From Hybos culiciformis (taxonomy: Eukaryota; Arthropoda; Insecta; Diptera; Hybotidae), in assembly GCA_964007475.1 (NCBI GenBank), contig OZ023273.1, forward strand, positions 132,984,732 to 133,048,731: a stretch of 64,000 nt of DNA. Direction: 5' to 3'. The notes beneath the pieces are model-generated. The model worked only from the letters and a program-made list of their open reading frames with translations, was not told the origin of the DNA and searched no databases. Numbering within the stretch: position 1 is the stretch's first letter; every line of letters begins with the position of its first letter. The translations under genes were made by a program, and so were the position numbers. Positions 1 to 12,800 of the stretch are shown here, one piece after another.

Positions 1-3000
1 ATTTTTATTCTAATTTTTATTATGTTATTATATTAAAAGTATTTTATTATACTGTAATGCACAATTTTAATTACTTTGACTATTATTTAGATAAAAAGAG
101 CTGAAAAATGGGTAATTGCAACAAAAAAAACTATGTAAACAATAAAAGTACAATGATGTTATAAATAGGTACAAAAACGTAGTGATAAAAACCAAACAAT
201 GAACATTTCATAAAAATTTTTTTGGTCCAACCAAGAAGTAATAGTTGTTTTTTTCTGTATTTAACTAAGAGATAGAAAGTTTAGCTGGAGGATATTTCTC
301 TGACAATTAGATTTCCTGAATTACAGAAACAGGGTTTCTTAGTTTAAGACGAAACATTTTTTTCCGTGAGGCTTGAAAAAATATCAAAATTAGTTAAAGG
401 AAAAACGTTGCTTCTAAAAAGAAAAAGCCTAGGTACATATTGATATATTTATAATATAATTATAGTAATTTGTAACATAGCAGTGTGCAATAATAAAACA
501 AATAAATTCTTAAAAGTTAAAATATTCAATTAATGTAATAAAAATATGTGTAGTAAAATATCAAAAAGAAATAATGATTGTCATGTAGGAATATGTTTTG
601 AAGAATACTTATTTATATTTTTATATTGTCGGAAAATATGAGTTCAATAAGAATGTTAAAATGCACATTGATTTGAAAATTTAAGAAAATTGTCGCAGAT
701 GTTTTATAAAAATGTAATTTTGTTATATATTTGATATTATAAATCAATTGTTCAAAATGTTATTGTTATGAAATGCTTTTCAAAAAATTTGATCGAACAA
801 TTTATGTTATACAAAATATGTGTTTATGTAGCAGCTCAGCTGAAATCTATATTATTTTTCGATGTAATGCAACTAAATATCTCTTGAAAACGAAACTTTT
901 CAAAGGAATATCCTTGACACTTCATTAATTCCTAGAACTAAATAAAACACATGCAAAAAAGGAAACTAAATAATGTACAAAAAAAAACAAGAAAAACATT
1001 AACTTCAGAGAAAAATAAATTTTAAAATTATTTTTCTTCCTCCAGAGAGATTTGACTTCTAACTATATGTGTTTACCAAAAACAAAAACAAAAATAAACT
1101 TCGGAACTTTAACTAATTGTATCAGCCAGCAAAAAATAAAACTTTTAATTTGGTAAGATGTAAATTTTTCAGTAAAATCATCTCTTTATTTTTTTACAAG
1201 AAATTTCAGGCTGAATTTATAATATTATGTAAAAATAAAATGTGTACATTTTTTTTTAGTTTGTTTCTACTTTGTAAACATATAAACTAAACTAATGTAA
1301 TGTAAACTTCTGCAAACGAACACATTAACCAAAAGCGAAAAAATAAATTTTTTTAAAAATAAAATCCTTTTAGGGGAATAGAAAATTATTTTTGCTTATT
1401 TTAAAAATGTATATCAAAGAAATTTTCTTTTTTAACACTTTTTAAATCTCTAAGAAATCTTCAATTTTATTTGTTAATCCTCCTATTTGATTTTGGAAAG
1501 CAAATACCTGAATCTTATCTATCAAAAAAATTAGTAAATCATATCTCCGTACCCAAAATTTAACATAACTAGCTAGTTTTTGAAGTTTCTTCTAAATGCA
1601 GTTCAAAAGCTTTCTATAAAATTAAATATCCATCAGTCAATAAAACTCAACAGCATTGCGTTGAACCACAATTATCTGTAACGATGAAGTTATTTTGAAA
1701 AAAAAACAAAATTTCCATGAAAATTAGTTTGTTCAGCTAATTTTATGTTTATTAAAAATTAAAATACAAATTATAATTCGAATCACGTTGTACAATTTAT
1801 AATGATTATAAAGAACAGAAATAAATTGCTATTGAATTCAAATTTTATTCTCTTTTTTATTTCATTTTAACATGATTATAGAATCACAACAAAAAAAAAT
1901 TTAATCACAAGACAATTTTATTCAATTTTGTATCTTATTAGTGGGATTTTGTTGATTTCAAAATTATGACCTTTTTCATAGTTGTTCAGCACTAGATAAG
2001 ATAATTCATGTATAAGTTTTTTATATAATTCTTGGCGTATTAGGGTTGGTTTTGGTTTTAATTCATCATAATTAACAAATATAGTTTGTTTTTCACTATT
2101 ATTCTATTGAATGTAAGAACATGCGACATTGAATTTAATTCACTTAAAAATATAATTAAAATTTTCGAACATGGTATTTTAAATTTAAGTAACATTTTAT
2201 TAGCTTCTTTCATCAATTTTTTAAGAAACCGATAATTATTGTTACAGTCAAGTAGTATTTTACAAGTAGTATTTTACTGAATTATTTTTTAATAGCAAAA
2301 AGATGTTTAAGTTGCATTTTTTGTTCTCAAATTTGTTGATAGCCCTGTATCGTTACATATACAATAAATGTATACATTTTCAGCAACGAAATGAGCATCG
2401 GGTGATGTGAAATAATCACAATTTATGTAACTTAAAAATATGAGATTCTAATAAAATATTTAATATCCATATTTTTGAAAATATGGGAAAAGAAAACCAT
2501 ATCTTTTCTACATCTTTGCATCAAGCATATACATTATGTAGAAAGGTATATATGTGTAGTGTGAACTGTGTGTAGTATGTTTATGTTCAATGTATTAACG
2601 TGCACGCTTATATATAGGTACATGATTGTGTAAACTATCTATAATATTTGAAACTTTTTTTTCAATATTTTTATTCATAATCTCATCCATAAAATTTCGA
2701 ATAATATAAATTAAATTAAATTTATAGTATATTGAAAATTTGGAAATTGTGAAATATGAAATATTTTATTCCATTATTAAAATTTATTTTAAATATTTTA
2801 ACCCTTGGAAATTGGATAAATATCCTGCACAAGAATTTAATTATTTCTTATAAATTCGTTAAAAACATTAAACTTATTTTATTTTGAATTTCTTTAAATT
2901 CAATTAAATTAAAGCAAATTACTTTTGGTTAAAAAATCAGAGATTTAAATTTTTTATATATTTTTATATAAATAAAATAATCCAAATCTAATAATTATTG

Positions 3001-3081
3001 AGAAATATTCAGAATTAAAAAAATTGTGCAGCGTTTTATCCAATTTGCCATCAAAAATAAAATGCCGACTTTATGTTTCTC
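1..3081. other. AT-rich noncoding stretch
   Basis: No open frame with protein-like composition, RNA gene or bounded repeat is visible. The stretch is long A and T runs with scattered AT-rich microsatellite-like tracts. It could be intron or intergenic DNA; the sequence does not decide. Confidence 0.5.
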
Positions 3082-3195
3082 TCATTTCGTCTGTTCGCTG
3101 TCGAGCACTAAAATGCTTTTGACTATTAAACCATCAATATCCGTAATTGTATTTACTTTCATACAAACTACGGTATGAGTTTCTCTGAGTTTGGG
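3082..3195 (-). CDS. Possible terminal exon, unknown protein
   Basis: On the minus strand a strong-looking 3' splice site (pyrimidine tract, then TTCAG at 3200-3196) is followed by 37 sense codons and TGA at 3084-3082. The translation has balanced composition, including the stretch VCMKVNTITDIDGLIVKSIL, and is less AT-driven than its surroundings. A GTGAGC donor-like site lies just upstream on the same strand near 3330, which would give an intron of about 130 bp. The exon before it is not convincing. I do not recognise the family. It may be the last exon of a gene lying to the right on the minus strand, a pseudogene exon, or chance. No polyadenylation signal close to the stop was identified with confidence. 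Confidence 0.3.
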   Translation of the reverse strand, partial: PKLRETHTVVCMKVNTITDIDGLIVKSILVLDSEQTK

Positions 3196-3955
3196 CTGAA
3201 GAGATAGAAGCTCTCAACTGACCAATTTTTTAAAAGCTAGATTCTGATGAATATTAGTGTGAGGATAAATATATATCGGTTAGAAAAACTCTAGATTGAA
3301 AGAACTTAAAAGAAATACTTAGCTCACCATATTATCTATATGAAAAATCAAATATCTTGTACATGTAAAAAAAAACACAATTGCAATTTTCTCATATCTG
3401 CAAGTAATTTTCCCAATTAGACAGAACTACAAAAAAAAACATTTATTTAATTAAATAAATATTTAATGAAGGAGGTTTCCATTTTTCTTTTATTCCGGTC
3501 AAAAAAAAACTATATTTTCCTTAAATCACAGAGAATTTATTTTTCATACAAAATTACGTTAATTTAATAACTTCAATAAAAGTTTTGGAATTATACAATT
3601 ATGTTTTGCATCTATTTCATTCATTCTATTTGTCTTTTTTATATAAAAACATAAATCACGTTCTTGTCACAAAAAAAAAGTTATTAAACAAATTAAAATT
3701 TGTTCTTTTTTAAAGTAAACTTTTAATTCGGAAAAAAAAAATAGTTTGGTTGTTTTTTTTTGTAACAATATCACAAAAAATCGATATAGAGAAAACATGG
3801 GAAAAGAAACAAGAAAATTCTAAATAAATAGCTAAAAAACGTAGAACAGACAGTTATAAAAGAAGAATGGAGCCTGCACACTTTTCGGTTCCAAATATTC
3901 GAAGCTCATACTCATATATGGCTCATATTTGTTATATCCATTCAAAAATCAATAT

Positions 3956-4560
3956 TTTTGTTAATTAAAAATTAAACAATTTACATAAATATATTTCCAA
4001 ATTTGTCCATTTTACATTTTCGAATTTTCTTGTTTGAATGAAAAATAATGAAACAAAAAAAAAAATTAAATCATACTTCATTTTCCACTTGATGTTAAAT
4101 TTATTCATGAACATTTTCTTCCTACAAAGAAAATTTTATGTTTATTTTTTCACCTTAATGCAATATTCTGAAAAAAAAATTATTTCCATTTTTACCTGAT
4201 TTATCGGAACATGCAAGGTAACTAGAGCATACAATTTGGGAAAAAAAAAATATGTGAAAAACAATTTGCAAAGTTCAAAAGTAAAATAACATACATTTAA
4301 CAGAAAAATTGCTGGATGAATTTTTATTTGCCCAAAAACTATACAAGCGCACATATTCGAGTCATTTTTTAAACTCTGATTTATTTTTAAATTAAAAATG
4401 AGGTAAAAATCGTAAATTCAAGATTTTTGCAAATAAATACTTGAAAATAAAAAAAAGTAAAAAATTTATTAGAAAATATCGTACGTACATTTGATATTTA
4501 CATCAAATAAAACATTGGACCTTTTTTACATCAATATCAGTTCGTGGTTGTGTAATCTAC
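3956..4560. repeat. Direct segmental duplication, left copy block 1
   Basis: Diverged but collinear with about 56630-57240 in the same orientation. Shared landmarks include TTTCCAAATTTGTC near the start, TTTTTACCTGAT (4190s and 56870s), GGATGAATTTTTATTTG (4314 and 57020) and CACATATTCG just after it. The copies differ by many substitutions and small indels, so the duplication is old. No gene is visible in either copy. Confidence 0.65.
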
Positions 4561-6054
4561 CAATGGGTTTCCTTTACAAATATTGTATATAATATACCAA
4601 TGCCTTAAAATTAGATTATTTGAAGATTCATCAGAACACATCAGATTCTCATTCTGTAGCTTATAACTTTTGTCTGTCTCAGTGTTATTCAAATTCGATA
4701 CATAATACTCATTCATGATAAATTAGACAATTTTCACGTAAATTATTCAACTATACTATTTGCTCATGTTTTTGAAAACTTTCATGTACACAAGATATTT
4801 ATTCCAAAGTTACCATTTATTTTGTAATTATATATATATATTTTTAACTTCGAATCTTTTCAATTGACTAAAAACGGAATAAACTGAATATTCATATAAA
4901 ATAATGAAAAATTCAAAACAGATTAAAAAATTTATTTTATAGATATAAGCAGAGTTGTATCCTCAGTCCTCACTATCACAAAGCAAAGTGAAAATATTTT
5001 TTATCTTTGTTTTTAAATAAATTCTTGTGAAAAAAAAAACATGTTGAGCTTATATAGTTATGTTATTGATAAATAAATAAATTCCAATTTATCAATCTAT
5101 CAATTCATATAAAATTATAAAATATTTACATACAGTCAGGACCTAGGATAATATTAGAAATTAATGTTTCATTTATATTCAAAATTATTTGGAAAAGAAG
5201 AAATTTTACAAATTCAAGTACAATAAACTGAATTTTAAAGAAAAATATTTTTACATACAGCATACTATCAATACAATATTTATATCACATATGTATAGTA
5301 AAGGTACATCAACATTAGAATAGAGAGATACAAAAGGAAATATTTAGAAAATGTATGCTTTAAAAGTATGTAGAACATAAAATAAACTATGTTTTTCATT
5401 CAATATCATAGAAAATTTTCATTTCTTCTATTTAAACGAAATAAACTTCTATTTAAATGAAATTTATCTTAAAATTATTATATCTAATTTAAATTATAAT
5501 AAATTGACAGTGTCTTAATTTGAAAATTCAGGAATATAAGTAATTCAATCGATAGGAGTGGAACTAAGAATTAAGTTGAAAAGGATTGTTATTTATTTAT
5601 CGAGACAATATGACCAACAATGATCTCAAATTTTAATAATAAAAATATATTATCACACATACAGTATGTTCGTCTGAAAGAGGCCAAAGATTTGGAAAAA
5701 TATATAAAAATTGCGAAGCAGGAAAACCCATATGAGAACTAATTTAAATCCATCAGAGACTGAAAACTGACAAATCATATATTGAATAGCTGAGCGAGCC
5801 TTTCTTCTTACTCACAAGTTCTTATAAATCAACAATTCATAAAAAAAATATGACCCAGCACTAATGAGTGTTCTTCCTGTCACTAATATTGAATAGTTTT
5901 TATTTGAAACCATCATAAGGGCGTGATATCAAAGATATTATCTGTGATTTAACAAAAAAATATTAAAATATAAAAATAAAATATTTTAAAAATAAAAATG
6001 TATTTATATAAATTTTTTATACTTTTATTACTTTACCATATTTTTATGATTTTT
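4561..6054. other. Noncoding stretch without recognised features
   Basis: AT-rich sequence without a protein-like frame or bounded repeat. It is part of the extra DNA present in the left copy of the direct duplication and missing from the right copy, where 57240 and 57340 are nearly adjacent. Confidence 0.45.
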
Positions 6055-6996
6055 AATGCGTTGGGGATCGTTATGTTGTATTTAGTGCTATAGAATTTAG
6101 ATCACTAAATGGAGTATTATATGCGTCAATACACATGCAATCATTTAGATGCATCTGCGTAAATAATGAAAAAATTAAGATGCATCAGCGTATATAATGA
6201 AAAAATTTAGATGCATCAGCGTAAATAATGAAATCATTTAGATTTTTCGTATTGAATATTACGTAATACCTAAACAAACATAATATCTCTCACAACATTT
6301 CAATACAGCCAAATACAAAAAAAATGAGAAAAATGAGAAGAAAAAATATTCTCTCTTTGCAACTACCTCTCCCCTACGCATTAAAACAGTATATTGGATA
6401 TGTAAACAAAATTTGTTATACAACTCGTTCTATATTTACACCTTCGGTCTCGTGATATAAGTATTGACTCGTGTCAATGTATTTTTGTGTATACAGAACT
6501 CTTAATTAATAACAAATTTAGTTTATACCGTATCTGCACTTGTCTGCAAAGGTCAGTTCGTAAGGTCGCCTTAACGAAACCCGTACACACTTGTATTTTT
6601 TTTACAGCATTTTATTTTTTTTTTGCTGGAATTCATTTTCTATTTTTTTACTTTTAAATTTTATTATTTAAAAATTTCCAATTTCCAAATTATTCAAATT
6701 TTATTATTTAAAAATTTTGAATTTCTGTTTGTTGTTTACTTGTTTATTTTTAAATTTGTATTGCCAACCTTTTGAAAATAGAATAAACGGCAGAAAAAAC
6801 CAAGGAAAAACCAAAGAAAAGTTGGCAACTATAATGTCTGCAAACTGACCTTTTTACGCAAAGGTTAGTTATTTTTTTTCCTTTTTTTGTATGAGAAAGG
6901 CCTGTTCACAGGTCAGTTTACAGGTTAGTTCCACTCAAAGGTCAGTTTTAAGGTCCAAGTGCAGATACGGTATTACATATTCAATAATCTACTATT
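6055..6996 (-). mobile_element. PalR palindromic repeat, copy 1 (interrupted)
   Basis: Copy of a family seen five times in this window. In family orientation it starts AATAGTAGATT and ends ACGCATT; here it reads as the complement, AATGCG... to ...CTACTATT. It contains three tandem units of about 32 bp carrying TTTAGATGCATC (6140-6240), a tract related to PalR copies 2 and 4, and one arm of the family palindrome around 6380-6525. The core GACCTTCGGTC at about 6441-6451 is the palindrome centre. A separate 447-bp MITE interrupts it at 6526. Without that insertion the copy is about 492 bp. It has no coding capacity. Confidence 0.75.
6526..6972. mobile_element. Harbinger-like MITE nested in PalR copy 1
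   Basis: The 447-bp insert is bounded by terminal inverted repeats beginning TACCGTATCTGCACTTG. The trinucleotide TTA stands on both sides (6523-6525 and 6973-6975). PalR copies 2 and 4 read through this point without interruption, so insertion with a 3-bp duplication is supported directly. TTA/TAA duplications are typical of PIF/Harbinger elements. Internal subterminal motifs related to AAAGGTCAGTT recur near both ends. No transposase frame is present, so it would have been mobilised in trans. Confidence 0.75.
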
Positions 6997-9150
6997 ATTT
7001 TAAAAAATAAAGTTTCTATAGTTATTAATCATTTCATTACTCTCAAAATTGAAAAGTAATATGATTTTTTTTCACATTTTTTTCACATGGTATTTTAACT
7101 ACATCCCATATAGGTATATTAGTATTATTATTTTTTGCATTTTCTGACAATTTCTTTTAATCTTCAATGAGTCAACAAAGGTCGTAAGTCACAGAGTTTT
7201 TAAATTATGTATTTCTATAGGAATATTAAAGTCCCTATTAATTTACCATTATTTACTAAAACTAAATAAAAGTAAAAGAGAACTTATATATTTTCAATAA
7301 TATAATATTAATTGACATCTAACCTATATATTTTAGTTCTTCGCTATTTTTTTTTTTTTTTTGCGAAATTGTTAACAAATCCTAATGATTTCATTTACCA
7401 ATGAAGCAAATATAAAAAAAATAATAATAATGTGGTATAGAAAAATATACAATCAATTTTATTGAAAGCAAAAAAAAATAAAAATTACACAAAAAGAAAA
7501 AATTGAAAATAAATTCGAAAAAAGAAGGATAAGAATCACGAACAAATAAAGCACAGAATAATATAAATAAAACGTGATGCATAACACCAATTTGAACATC
7601 ATATTAAATAAAAGTATACAGAAGAAAATTTTCCCGAAAGATTAAAATAAATTGTGACAAGTCAGAATTGTTTAAGGATAAAACAGTGTTATAGAAGTTG
7701 TATGTAACTATTCACCCAAGATAATTATGCTTTAATTTATAACCACATGAATATTATTTTTTTGCCAAATTGAAAAATAAAAAAACATGAATCAGTTGAG
7801 GTGAAAGAGTAAAGCATTATAGAAATAAAGTATAATTCTTTTTAATTGAAAATAAACAATTCAGGAGAAAATAAGGAAAAAAAAAGTATCTTATCTATAG
7901 CTAAAACAATTTTATGTATGCGATTAAATGTACATAAATGTAATAATTTTTATTCCATATGCATAGCTCGTAATAGCAAATTTATTTTTACTTAGCTAAA
8001 AAGTTTCTTAACATAAAGAGTCGAAATCATAAAGGTGATAAATTTAGTTTTAATGTTAGTAGCAATGTTTGAATATGAAGAAATAATTAATCATTCTGGA
8101 ACTTTAGCTGAATATATAAAAACAGATTCATTTCTAGAAATTTCGGAGGACGCTAGAGCAAAGAACAGATTCCATGTCATTGTTTGAAATTACTGAAAAT
8201 AATCTTTTAAGTCTCTTAGTGTTCTAATCAAAGAATCTTGTGGACATTTGAGAATAAGATTTTAAAAAAGCAGCACGTCATAATAAACGCGGTAATAATA
8301 ATAATAAATCAAGTTCTTCCCAAAGTATCATGTAGAAGTGGATAAAAAATACCATCGTAAATTATGTTCAAGGACGTTCAATTTCAGAAATTCTTATTTA
8401 TGTTATTTTATGTACAAGAAAATAAAGATAAATTTTGCCCCTCGAAAAAAAAAATAACTTAAAAGCTTTTTTTTGTATATAAATTTTACTAAAGTTTCTT
8501 TTTAAATTTTAGTATGAATCGATTCTCGAATTTAATTTTTTCAATTATTTAACGAAAATTGCACATATTGTTATCCGGTGCAATAAGGTTATGTTTGTAC
8601 AGAAAAAAATAATAATAAAAAACTTATTCTGAAATTTTTCTTTCTTTTGTTCAAATCAGTAGTTGTTTGTGGTATTTTCTCGGTAAAATAACCGCATATA
8701 AAAAATTATAAAACAAAAAAAGTCGCGAAGAAAATGGAAAAGAAAATTGTTTGCGCAAAAAAAATCTTCCTAGAGGTTAGTAGTTATATAAAATACCGGT
8801 GGCCAAAAATAGAAAATTCTTATTTCCTTCAAATAGTACAGCAGCATACATCAAAGAATTATATATTTATTTAGCGAAAAAATAAAATAAAAGTATTAAA
8901 TAATTTTATATCGAAATTATAAGAAATAATCCTAATTGCAATTCTATTATTTTCTATACTTTTAAATTTTTTTTATTTACAATCGAATATTTTTAGAATG
9001 TTTTCACTTTTCAATTATAAATTTTCCAGTTAGTCATTAAAATGTTAAAGAAAATTAAGAAAGCAGATTATGACCTTTTCATGCTTTTCAAACATTTGAA
9101 GGTTGTAACGTGAATGTATTTTTATTTTAACTTTTAAACTACCCATAAAC
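6997..9150. other. Noncoding stretch; one short protein-like frame
   Basis: Mostly AT-rich with no bounded repeat. A 40-codon ATG frame at 8065-8187 (plus) has unusually balanced composition, including the stretch SFLEISEDARAKNRFH. It has no splice context, family match or conserved neighbour, so I do not call it a gene. Confidence 0.4.
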
Positions 9151-10790
9151 CCATAAACCCATGATCCTTGAAAAAAGATTATTTTTTCCTTTGTTAATTT
9201 CATACATGTAGGTACTTATATTGTTAATTTTAAGGTTTCATGTCAATTCGATATGAGTAAATGTGAAAAAGGATTATTTTACAAAAGTTTGATGTATCTA
9301 TACTATACACATAGTTCAATATTATCTACAATTATAGGTCTCATTTATTTTATTTTAATATCCTTTCCTAACTAAAGAGTAAATAATTACTTTAATATAA
9401 TCAATATATATATATATATCTATTTTATGTATTACATATTTTTATGAATAATATTATGGACCACAAATAACTGGAGGTTTTTTATAAATAAATACGTACC
9501 AAGACTACACCTTTTTCGCAACAGGACCTAACAATCAAGCCCAAATTACATCAGTATTAAAAAAATTAATATAAACAAGATCATCATTTAAAAATATTTA
9601 AGATGGAAAACTTACATGAAAGATTTAAGAGCTAGATTTGAATCGCCGTCGGCAAGAGACCGTTAATCTCACGATCTAAAGGATAACAATACTTTCTAAT
9701 TTAAGTGGATTATATACTGAAAATTGGAATATTAATTTCCCTCTATATCAATTTGGTGAGTTATTCTTGTTTTAATAATGACTATAAATCTCTAAAGTGT
9801 TAAGAAAAATAGAAATAGGACATGATAGTTCAATAACATTAAAAGTTATATGTATTAGCTTTATACTTATTTTCCCCTGCAAATATGATATATCTACTTA
9901 ACGGGGAAAAAACATTTTATTCACTTGTTATTAAATTTAGATTTTGTTTTTTTGATTTAAATTTCAAAATATTCAAGACGCACTTATGTTTTTGTATATT
10001 TTATAAAAGCATTATAAAAAGTATCATAAAATTCTATAATTTTTTAAATATGTCATGCATATGATTTTCTGTAATAATTTTAATATATTTTTATTTATTC
10101 CTTTAATTTGACTTTTAAGAACTTACAATTTCAAGGCTAAATAGTAATCCTCAAAAAATCACCGTCTAATCCGCTATATCTTTAATGTGTGATTTTGTTA
10201 TTATTTATTATCAAATGTAAAGATTTTTACAAAAAATAGACTGCCAATATTTCAGTTTTCAATTTCAAAAATTGAAATTAAATAGACATAAAATTTAATT
10301 TTTTATTTACGGAATAAATTTTTTTATTATAAATATTAATTCTTATTCTAGTTTTATAAATTTCATTAGTATATTACGATAACGATTAACAAAACCTAAT
10401 GTGTATTTTTTACATTAATTCGTATTTGAGTTGCAAATTAAGGCTCTAGCCTTTGCTTACCATTTATAACACAGATTATTATCATGAAAATATCTTTCAA
10501 TAAAATTAAATATTAATATAATATTTATTTCCAGTTGATTTTCCGTTAAATAAATTTGCATGAATAATTCAGAAAAGTAATTAATTATATAATGATAAAT
10601 TCAAAAACCAAAATCATTGTAAATTAAATTTATTTTCCTATAAAAAGAATTAGTTTTTATTTGAGAAAATTTTCACAATTGAAATAAAATAAAAGTTCAA
10701 TAATTAGTTCCGATTGAGTTTTGTTCACATAATTCAATAGCATAGGGTTAATTATTTTATTTAAATAGTTTTTTTTCAATATTTTGGTAC
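9151..10790. repeat. Direct segmental duplication, left copy block 2
   Basis: Patches in this stretch match 57340-59450 in the same orientation. Examples are AAATGTGAAAA(A/C)GGATTATTTTA (about 9261 and 57425), and a longer run from TTTTCCGTT (10540) to the TAGTTTTTTTT tract (10768), matching 59205-59440 with AATTC(A/G)GAAAAG and CAATAGCA(T/G)AG landmarks. It is noncoding. A 27-codon open stretch at about 9492-9571 looks codon-like but has no supporting context. Confidence 0.55.
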
Positions 10791-12029
10791 TGAATAATTA
10801 TTATTTTTAATATTTTATTATATATAGACTTTTATTATATAATTATTATACATATATTATATACATATTTCTAGATACAGATATATTAATTCATAATTTA
10901 TGAATATATAAATATGTAAAAGAAAAATTTATTGGTTTTAGAGAATTTATTGATTTTATAACAAATAATTTCTTTCCTATACCGAAAGTCTATTCTGAAT
11001 AATAATTTTATAGTATTATTTATATCATTCATTCCTGAAGAAACTATAATTATCCATTATATAGAATTTTTTATAATAAAAAGCCCTGCGGAAGATTTAA
11101 AGTGAAGGGAAATATATATGGGATATAATAGGATTAATAGATAATTCGTTCAATTGAGAAATATTTTGTTTTTTTCTTAGAAATGATAAAATATTATTAT
11201 AGAATAGAATTCGGGTTTCCTTCCTGATACAATACGACAATTCTCATGCGGTAGCAAATGATGTAATTTGCTTTCTACAAGGAACTTTACCTAACATTAA
11301 AAAAAAGCTATGTTCAGCAAACTTTGCATACATTTTTTGAAAGAGCAATGATGACCGTCAGTTCATCTTCATCTACTTCTACAGACTCCGAATAATTTTC
11401 TATTTTTTATTCATATTGTTAATTTTTAATTAAATTTTTATGTATTACATATTTTTAAATGAATTATTAAAGTTTTATTTTTGTTCCTGTTTTTTTATAT
11501 GTACCTATATATATTATTTTTTTTTTTAATTTTTGGTTCAAAAATAATATAACCTATCTTTAATGTTTATATATATATATATATATATGTATTCCAATAC
11601 AAAATAGAAATTCACTTTGCATCGATTCGGTTTGCGTTGCGATTTTTAGGAACCTATCTCCGACGCAAAGCGGGGTCTGAGTGATGTTGAGCAAATTAAG
11701 TTTATTTTACAGAAGTTCTATGAGAAAAAAAATGTATATTTTTGAATTTTGTTCTTTCTCATCTGAACTTCTACTACATATATGTTGTACCAGAAATATA
11801 TATATCGACTTCATTTAGTTTTAAAATATTAAAAATCTATAAATTATATAAACAACATAATATTTATAAGGATCAATTTATTACCATTGTCCCAAAAATA
11901 TTAGTTATTATTATTATATTGATGAAATCGGCCTTAATGTTTTCATTTTTATATCTTTCAATATAAAATAATAATAAAAAATAAAATAAATAAATATAAG
12001 TATAAAAATAGAGGAAAAAATAGAGGAAA
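10791..12029. other. Noncoding stretch with an (AT)n tract and coding-like patch
   Basis: AT-rich DNA with a TA microsatellite at about 11568-11588 and a GC-richer patch at 11610-11690 (CGACGCAAAGCGGGGTC) of unknown origin that may be a transposon end. The frameshifted open stretch at 11203-11395 is listed separately. Confidence 0.4.
11203..11395 (+). pseudogene. Possible decayed coding fragment, frameshifted
   Basis: Forty-five sense codons run from 11203 and stop at TGA 11338-11340. If one T of the seven-T run at about 11332 is ignored, the frame continues another 18 codons to TAA at 11393-11395, ending in a Ser/Thr-rich tail (TVSSSSSTSTDSE). Composition is protein-like, for example FLQGTLPNIKKKLCSANFAY. 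I do not recognise the family. It could be a fragment of a dead mobile element or host gene, or chance. Confidence 0.25.
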
Positions 12030-12365
12030 AATAAATAAGTCGGATTGAAAATAAATCGAATATTGGCATTATGTCGTCATTTTTATGGTTTCGGAAAAAC
12101 AAAAATTTATTAATAATTTTTGAATAGAATATATAAAACTTAATTTTTATTGGAAATTTGTTCGGGTAGAAAAATAATATGAGATTTTCCTGTTTTATTT
12201 TTGTTTTCTTCTGTTTTTTTTTTCTCCCCAATAATTTCAGCCTGAATAAAAATTCATATAGGCAAATTTAAAAACATGCTCTATATTTTATTTTGGTTGA
12301 TTTTTTTGTCTCTCACAATCAAATAAATATTAAATCAAATTATTTTATTTAATATAAAAATGTTT
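12030..12365. repeat. Direct segmental duplication, left copy block 3
   Basis: Matches 59890-60093 and continues in 61467-61600 in the same orientation. Landmarks include AATAAATCGAA(T/G)ATTGGCATTAT and TTAATTTTTATTGGAAATTT, then TCACAATCAAATAAATATT (12314 and 61534). The right copy is split by a long PalR element, so this copy is the pre-insertion site for that event. Confidence 0.75.
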
Positions 12366-12800
12366 AATGCGTTGGGGATCGTTATGTTGTATTTAGTGCT
12401 ATAGAATTTAGATCACTAAATGGAGTATTATATGCGTCAAATACACATGCCAGTGTAAATAATGAAATCATTTAGATGTTTCGTATTAAATATTACGTAA
12501 TACCTAAACAAACATAATATCTCTCACAATATTTCAATACAGCCAAATAGAAAAAAAAATGAGAAGAAAAAATATTCTCTCGTTGCAATGCAACTACCTC
12601 TCCCCTACGCATTAAAACAGTATATTGGATATGCAAACAAAATTTGTTATACAACTCGTTCTGTATTTACACAAAAATACATTGACACTTGTCAATTTAT
12701 ATCACTCGACCTTCGGTCTCGTGTTGACTCGTGTCAATGTATTTTTGTGTATACAGAACTCTTAATTAATAACAAATTACATATACAATAATCTACTATT
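12366..12800 (-). mobile_element. PalR palindromic repeat, copy 2
   Basis: A 435-bp copy, complementary to family orientation: it starts AATGCGTTGGGG and ends AATCTACTATT. The tandem 32-bp units seen in copies 1 and 4 are reduced to one here. The near-palindrome with core GACCTTCGGTC (about 12708-12718) is complete at 12608-12800. It sits in the left copy of the direct duplication, at a place where the right copy has no PalR. Confidence 0.8.

Noticed and set aside
8065..8187. 40-codon ATG frame with balanced composition
   Set aside because: No splice sites, promoter, homology or conservation; too short to call alone.
11568..11588. TA-repeat tracts here and at 53098 and 57780 considered as regulatory or origin sites
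   Set aside because: Ordinary dinucleotide microsatellites in an AT-rich genome; no supporting structure.
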